DNA from: JAGOZV01 sp964622895
Lineage (GTDB): Bacteria > Patescibacteriota > Saccharimonadia > Saccharimonadales > Saccharimonadaceae
Direction: 5' to 3'
Assembly: GCA_964622895.1 (NCBI GenBank)
Contig: CAZUSB010000022.1
Coordinates: forward strand, 1 to 8,928
DNA: 8,928 nucleotides
Both the position numbers and the translations under genes were made by a program. Under the pieces are notes generated by a model, which saw only the letters and a program-made list of their open reading frames with translations, had not been told where the DNA came from and ran no database searches. Below are positions 6,741 to 8,928 of this stretch, in pieces (positions within the stretch are counted from its first letter, which is position 1; every line of letters starts with the position of its first letter).

Positions 6741-7306
6741 AATTGTCCGACACGAATGTTCTCACCAGTTTTGGCGATACTCTCTTTAATATAGTCCTCC
6801 ACTGTCATAGACTCATCCTTGTAAAATGTCTGAGTCATCAAAACCTTGTCTACAAAGTTCTTTTTAACTTGACCTTCTACGATTTTCTCTGCAATCTCTG
6901 CTGGCTTGCCTTCTGCTTTGACACGCTCGGTTGCTTCTTGACGAACACGTTCTAACTCTTCTGCTGGGACATCGTCGATAGTAGCATATTCTGGATCCAT
7001 CGCAGCAATCTGTAGGGCAATATCATGAGCTAGCTCCTTAAAACCCTCGGTCCGTGCCACAAAATCTGTCTCGCAATTAAGCTCTAGCACGACACCAATT
7101 CGTCCATCATGAACATAACCTTCAATAATACCCTCGCGAGCCTCTCGGTCTCCCTTTTTTTCAGCTTTTGTCAAACCTTTCTTGCGCAATTCCGCTAGCG
7201 CCTTATCAAAATCACCTTCCGCCTCAACCAACGCTTTTTTTGCATCAGTAAGACCAATTCCACTCAGTTCTTTTAGCTTTTTAATCTCATCAATTGATAC
7301 CTTCAT
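6741..7306 (-). CDS. tsf: Elongation factor Ts, 3' end lost in the assembly gap
   Basis: Guanine nucleotide exchange factor for EF-Tu. The visible part encodes 188 residues. Residues 1-50 form the UBA-like N-terminal domain (IKKLKELSGIGLTDAKKAL), followed by the core domain with the EF-Tu-contacting TDFV at 80-83 (NCETDFVAR). The last readable residues are GENIRVGQ, which in the short (about 200 residue) EF-Ts class lie near the C-terminus, so perhaps only 6-15 residues are missing. The long C-terminal module of E. coli EF-Ts is evidently absent. The ATG follows GAGGGGG at five bases and lies 12 bases after the rpsB stop, the classic rpsB-tsf pairing. A reading frame running through the N block continues out of frame into frr and is not real. 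Confidence 0.95.
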
Positions 7307-7311
7307 GATTT

Positions 7312-7318
7312 CCCCCTC
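7312..7318 (-). promoter_or_regulatory. Ribosome binding site of tsf
   Basis: GAGGGGG on the minus strand ends five bases before the tsf ATG and begins directly after the rpsB TAA. It sets the tsf start and would favour re-initiation by ribosomes leaving rpsB. Confidence 0.7.
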
Positions 7319-8062
7319 TTATTTCTTTTCTTCTTTTTTTACTGTCTTTTCTGGCGTTTGAACAATTGTTTTTTGCTCTGTGATACCTTGAGCAATAGCC
7401 TGCTTAAATAAATCTAACAGTGCTGCAACGCTCTTTATCGCATCGTCATTTCCTGGTACTGCATATTCAACAATCGTTGGATCGGCATTGGTGTCAGCAA
7501 TCGCCACTACTGGGATATTAAGCGCCTTAGCTTCTTTTATAGCGTTATCTTCGGCAATCATGTCCGTTACAATTATCGCTGCCGGCTTGCCGTTCATGTT
7601 TTTAATGCCACCATATTTACGATTTAATTCTTCAATCTCCTCAGAAAAACGCTGGACCTCAAGTTTTGAATAGCGCTTATCAAGATCACCAGATTCCATT
7701 TTACGCTCAAGGTTTTTAAGTTTTTTAATCTGTTTTGAGATAGTATCTGTATTTGTCAAAACCCCACCAATCCAACGCTCAGACACGTATGGCTGATTTA
7801 TAGCCTCGGCAGTTTCTTTGACCAAATCCTTTAACTGCTTTTTAGTACCAACAATCAAAATCGGTCGCCTTGAGCTAGCGATTTTTGTTAAAAACGGCAA
7901 CGCAATTTCTAGCGCCTCCACTGTTTTTGTTAGGTCGATAATGTGTGAATCCTGCCTTTTACTATGAATAAAAGGTGCCGCCTTTGGATTCCAGCGACTT
8001 GTTTTGTGCCCAAAATGGACGCCTGACTCTAGCAGGTTTTTAATATCTATAGCTACTGCCAT
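7319..8062 (-). CDS. rpsB: Small ribosomal subunit protein S2 (uS2)
   Basis: Structural protein of the 30S subunit, bound between head and body. The product is 247 residues from the chosen ATG. The family opening is clear: LLESGVHFGHKTSRWNPK (10-27), followed by HIIDLTKT. RWIGGVLTN, then the coiled-coil insert with RKYGGIKNM, and IPVVAIADTNADP in the Rossmann-like part also fit. The tail is lysine/glutamate-rich (VKKEEKK), an end that varies among species. An in-frame GTG at 8086 would add eight residues (MRKKEKKN) that are really the leader, since AAGGAG lies nine bases before the ATG at 8062 and MAVAIDIKNLLESG is where the family starts. It is the first gene of the translation operon and has its own promoter and structured leader. 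Confidence 0.97.
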   Translation of the reverse strand: MAVAIDIKNLLESGVHFGHKTSRWNPKAAPFIHSKRQDSHIIDLTKTVEALEIALPFLTKIASSRRPILIVGTKKQLKDLVKETAEAINQPYVSERWIGGVLTNTDTISKQIKKLKNLERKMESGDLDKRYSKLEVQRFSEEIEELNRKYGGIKNMNGKPAAIIVTDMIAEDNAIKEAKALNIPVVAIADTNADPTIVEYAVPGNDDAIKSVAALLDLFKQAIAQGITEQKTIVQTPEKTVKKEEKK

Positions 8063-8071
8063 ATTCTTTTT

Positions 8072-8077
8072 CTCCTT
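8072..8077 (-). promoter_or_regulatory. Ribosome binding site deciding the rpsB start
   Basis: AAGGAG on the minus strand lies nine bases before the ATG at 8062. This favours that start over the GTG at 8086, which would put the site inside the coding region. Confidence 0.75.
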
Positions 8078-8085
8078 TTTCCTCA

Positions 8086-8118
8086 CTACGCCCCTGTTTT
8101 ACAGGAAAATAGACGTAG
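8086..8118 (-). promoter_or_regulatory. Structured rpsB leader, candidate S2 autoregulatory element
   Basis: In minus-strand RNA, CUACGUC (8112-8118) can pair with GGCGUAG (8086-8092), seven pairs including one G-U. Directly stacked inside is a five-pair hairpin, CCUGU (8101-8105) with ACAGG (8093-8097) around an AAA loop. The six-base bulge UAUUUU lies on the 5' side. The structure ends eight bases before the AAGGAG ribosome binding site. Many bacteria control rpsB through S2 binding to the mRNA leader; that this element does so is inference from position and fold. Confidence 0.5.
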
Positions 8119-8146
8119 CTGTGTCATTAAATTTGTTACAATCACT

Positions 8147-8175
8147 ACAATACCGTATCAGAGCGTCGATGTCAA
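8147..8175 (-). promoter_or_regulatory. Promoter of the rpsB operon
   Basis: On the minus strand a perfect -35 TTGACA (8170-8175) is followed by a 17-base spacer and a -10 TATTGT (8147-8152, four of six matches). A start near 8140 gives a leader of about 78 bases. An inverted repeat (TCGATG at 8185-8190 against CATCGA at 8166-8171, minus strand) overlaps the -35 box and could be an operator or chance. Confidence 0.65.
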
Positions 8176-8195
8176 GCTTACTGTCATCGATATTT

Positions 8196-8828
8196 CTATT
8201 GGGATTGAGATTGGTTTTGTTTTTTATGCTGAGCATCTGACTTGGTGCCTACCTCAGTCTCTGGCGTGTATGCATCTCTTGCGCATTCTCTTCTTAGGAG
8301 TTCATCGCCATACTTTCTAAGACGCTCTAAGTCTCCCTTGTAGCCTGTCGGACCAAAGTACGCTTCGTTATCATTCTCCTCGCAAGCTATAAATGCCTCT
8401 ACTGAAATGGCGTTATCAATCATATCAACCCAGTCCGCTTCGTCCTCTTGGCTGGCAGGATGGGAAATCTCAACCGTAATAGGGTCCTCGTTCATAAATC
8501 GTAAATCAGCCAAAAGCACATTTTTCTCATTATGACCATCAACCACCATAACTAGCATCAATCCAACCCGTCCAGCTACACTGAGCGGTTCATAATCGCC
8601 TCTTTCAAGCTCCATCCGACCGTCCGCCCAGAGGCGACCATCGTTATCTGAATTTGTTTTATCAGTTGACGCATAAAATTCCTCATCTCGCCCACTACTA
8701 TACTCTCGCCAATCTTTATCATCTTCTAGGCTGATATATATAGGTACGTCACACTCTAGGTCGCGCAACAAAAGCGGTCGCATATGTTGTGGTAATTTTG
8801 CTTCTGGATAATGATTTCGTTTTGACAT
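8196..8828 (-). CDS. Hypothetical acidic protein, unrecognised
   Basis: I do not recognise this 210-residue product. It is strongly acidic through the middle, with clusters such as SLEDDKDW and EEDNE-like runs, has no signal peptide or HELGH/P-loop-type motif, and probably is a soluble cytoplasmic protein. A hydrophobic stretch at about 83-93 (AGRVGLMLVMVV) followed by VLLADLRF suggests buried beta strands of one folded domain. The tail from about residue 190 is polar and glutamine-rich, ending QNQSQSQ, and looks disordered. Reasons to call it real: a long open frame with ordinary composition, the same strand as all neighbours, and a stop 20 bases before the rpsB -35 box. The ATG has only a weak site (AAAGG, 12 bases away). 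It is not part of the usual rpsB cluster. Confidence 0.75.
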   Translation of the reverse strand: MSKRNHYPEAKLPQHMRPLLLRDLECDVPIYISLEDDKDWREYSSGRDEEFYASTDKTNSDNDGRLWADGRMELERGDYEPLSVAGRVGLMLVMVVDGHNEKNVLLADLRFMNEDPITVEISHPASQEDEADWVDMIDNAISVEAFIACEENDNEAYFGPTGYKGDLERLRKYGDELLRRECARDAYTPETEVGTKSDAQHKKQNQSQSQ

Positions 8829-8877
8829 GATTTCTTTCGGCCTTTCTCAAAATTTACAGCCACCCCTACTTTTATCT

Positions 8878-8906
8878 AGAATACTAGTAATAGTTGATCT
8901 TAGCAA
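8878..8906 (-). promoter_or_regulatory. Weak candidate promoter of the hypothetical gene
   Basis: TTGCTA (8901-8906), a 17-base spacer and TATTCT (8878-8883) on the minus strand each match the consensus at four of six bases. A start near 8871 would give a leader of about 43 bases. The 100 bases from 8829 to the window edge hold no coding signal I can see. Confidence 0.3.
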
Positions 8907-8928
8907 GTGCAACAACTCCTACGCTTTG

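Noticed and set aside
6521..7306. A 261-codon frame through the N run joining EF-Ts to a C-terminal extension.
   Set aside because: The part after the gap is an out-of-frame reading of frr; the open frame exists only because N codons cannot be stops. The EF-Ts entry stops at the gap.
8063..8086. An upstream GTG start for rpsB adding eight residues.
   Set aside because: These codons overlap the ribosome binding site and leader; the family N-terminus and the spacing support the ATG at 8062.
8166..8190. An inverted repeat with a 13-base loop after the hypothetical gene as a terminator.
   Set aside because: It has a six-pair stem with a large loop and no U run, and overlaps the rpsB -35 box; kept only as a possible operator within the promoter entry.
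1..8928. A UGA-recoding genetic code, as in some CPR lineages.
   Set aside because: frr ends at a TGA that overlaps the uppS start at the expected family length, and no gene needs an in-frame TGA read as an amino acid.

Overview
The window reads as a compact stretch of a reduced bacterial genome, most likely a Patescibacteria/CPR member; Saccharibacteria is my best guess but is not proven by the sequence. The reasons are very tight gene packing with all genes on the minus strand, a housekeeping cluster with expected members missing, a short archaeal/eukaryote-type ProRS, and divergent versions of standard enzymes. Stop codons TAA, TAG and TGA are all used as stops, so the ordinary bacterial code applies and the UGA-recoding lineages are disfavoured.

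Layout in transcription order (right to left): an unrecognised acidic protein (8196-8828); a well-formed promoter and a structured leader (8086-8175); rpsB (ribosomal protein S2); tsf (EF-Ts, 3' end lost in a run of 100 N at 6641-6740); frr (ribosome recycling factor); uppS (cis-prenyltransferase); rseP-like site-2 protease; a CPBP/CAAX-type membrane protease; proS. The frr-uppS and uppS-rseP junctions each overlap by one base, and rseP overlaps the CPBP gene by 20 bases, so this is one translationally coupled operon. After proS come a strong promoter, a perfect 22-bp palindrome, greA and lysS, probably a second transcription unit.

The operon is a worn-down version of the widespread bacterial order rpsB-tsf-pyrH-frr-uppS-cdsA-dxr-rseP-proS. 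cdsA and dxr are absent between uppS and rseP, a CPBP protease sits before proS, and pyrH is either absent or hidden in the gap. The retained genes serve translation (S2, EF-Ts, RRF, ProRS, LysRS), transcript elongation (GreA), the prenyl lipid carrier (UppS) and membrane proteolysis (RseP, CPBP).

No mobile element, CRISPR array, tRNA or rRNA gene is visible, and no stretch above 300 bases lacks a gene. I do not see a clearly new multi-gene system. The points most worth a second look are the remodelled motif 3 of LysRS, the promoter-hairpin-promoter arrangement ahead of greA, the rpsB leader structure, matched extended -10 boxes six bases before the proS and lysS start codons, and the orphan gene upstream of rpsB.
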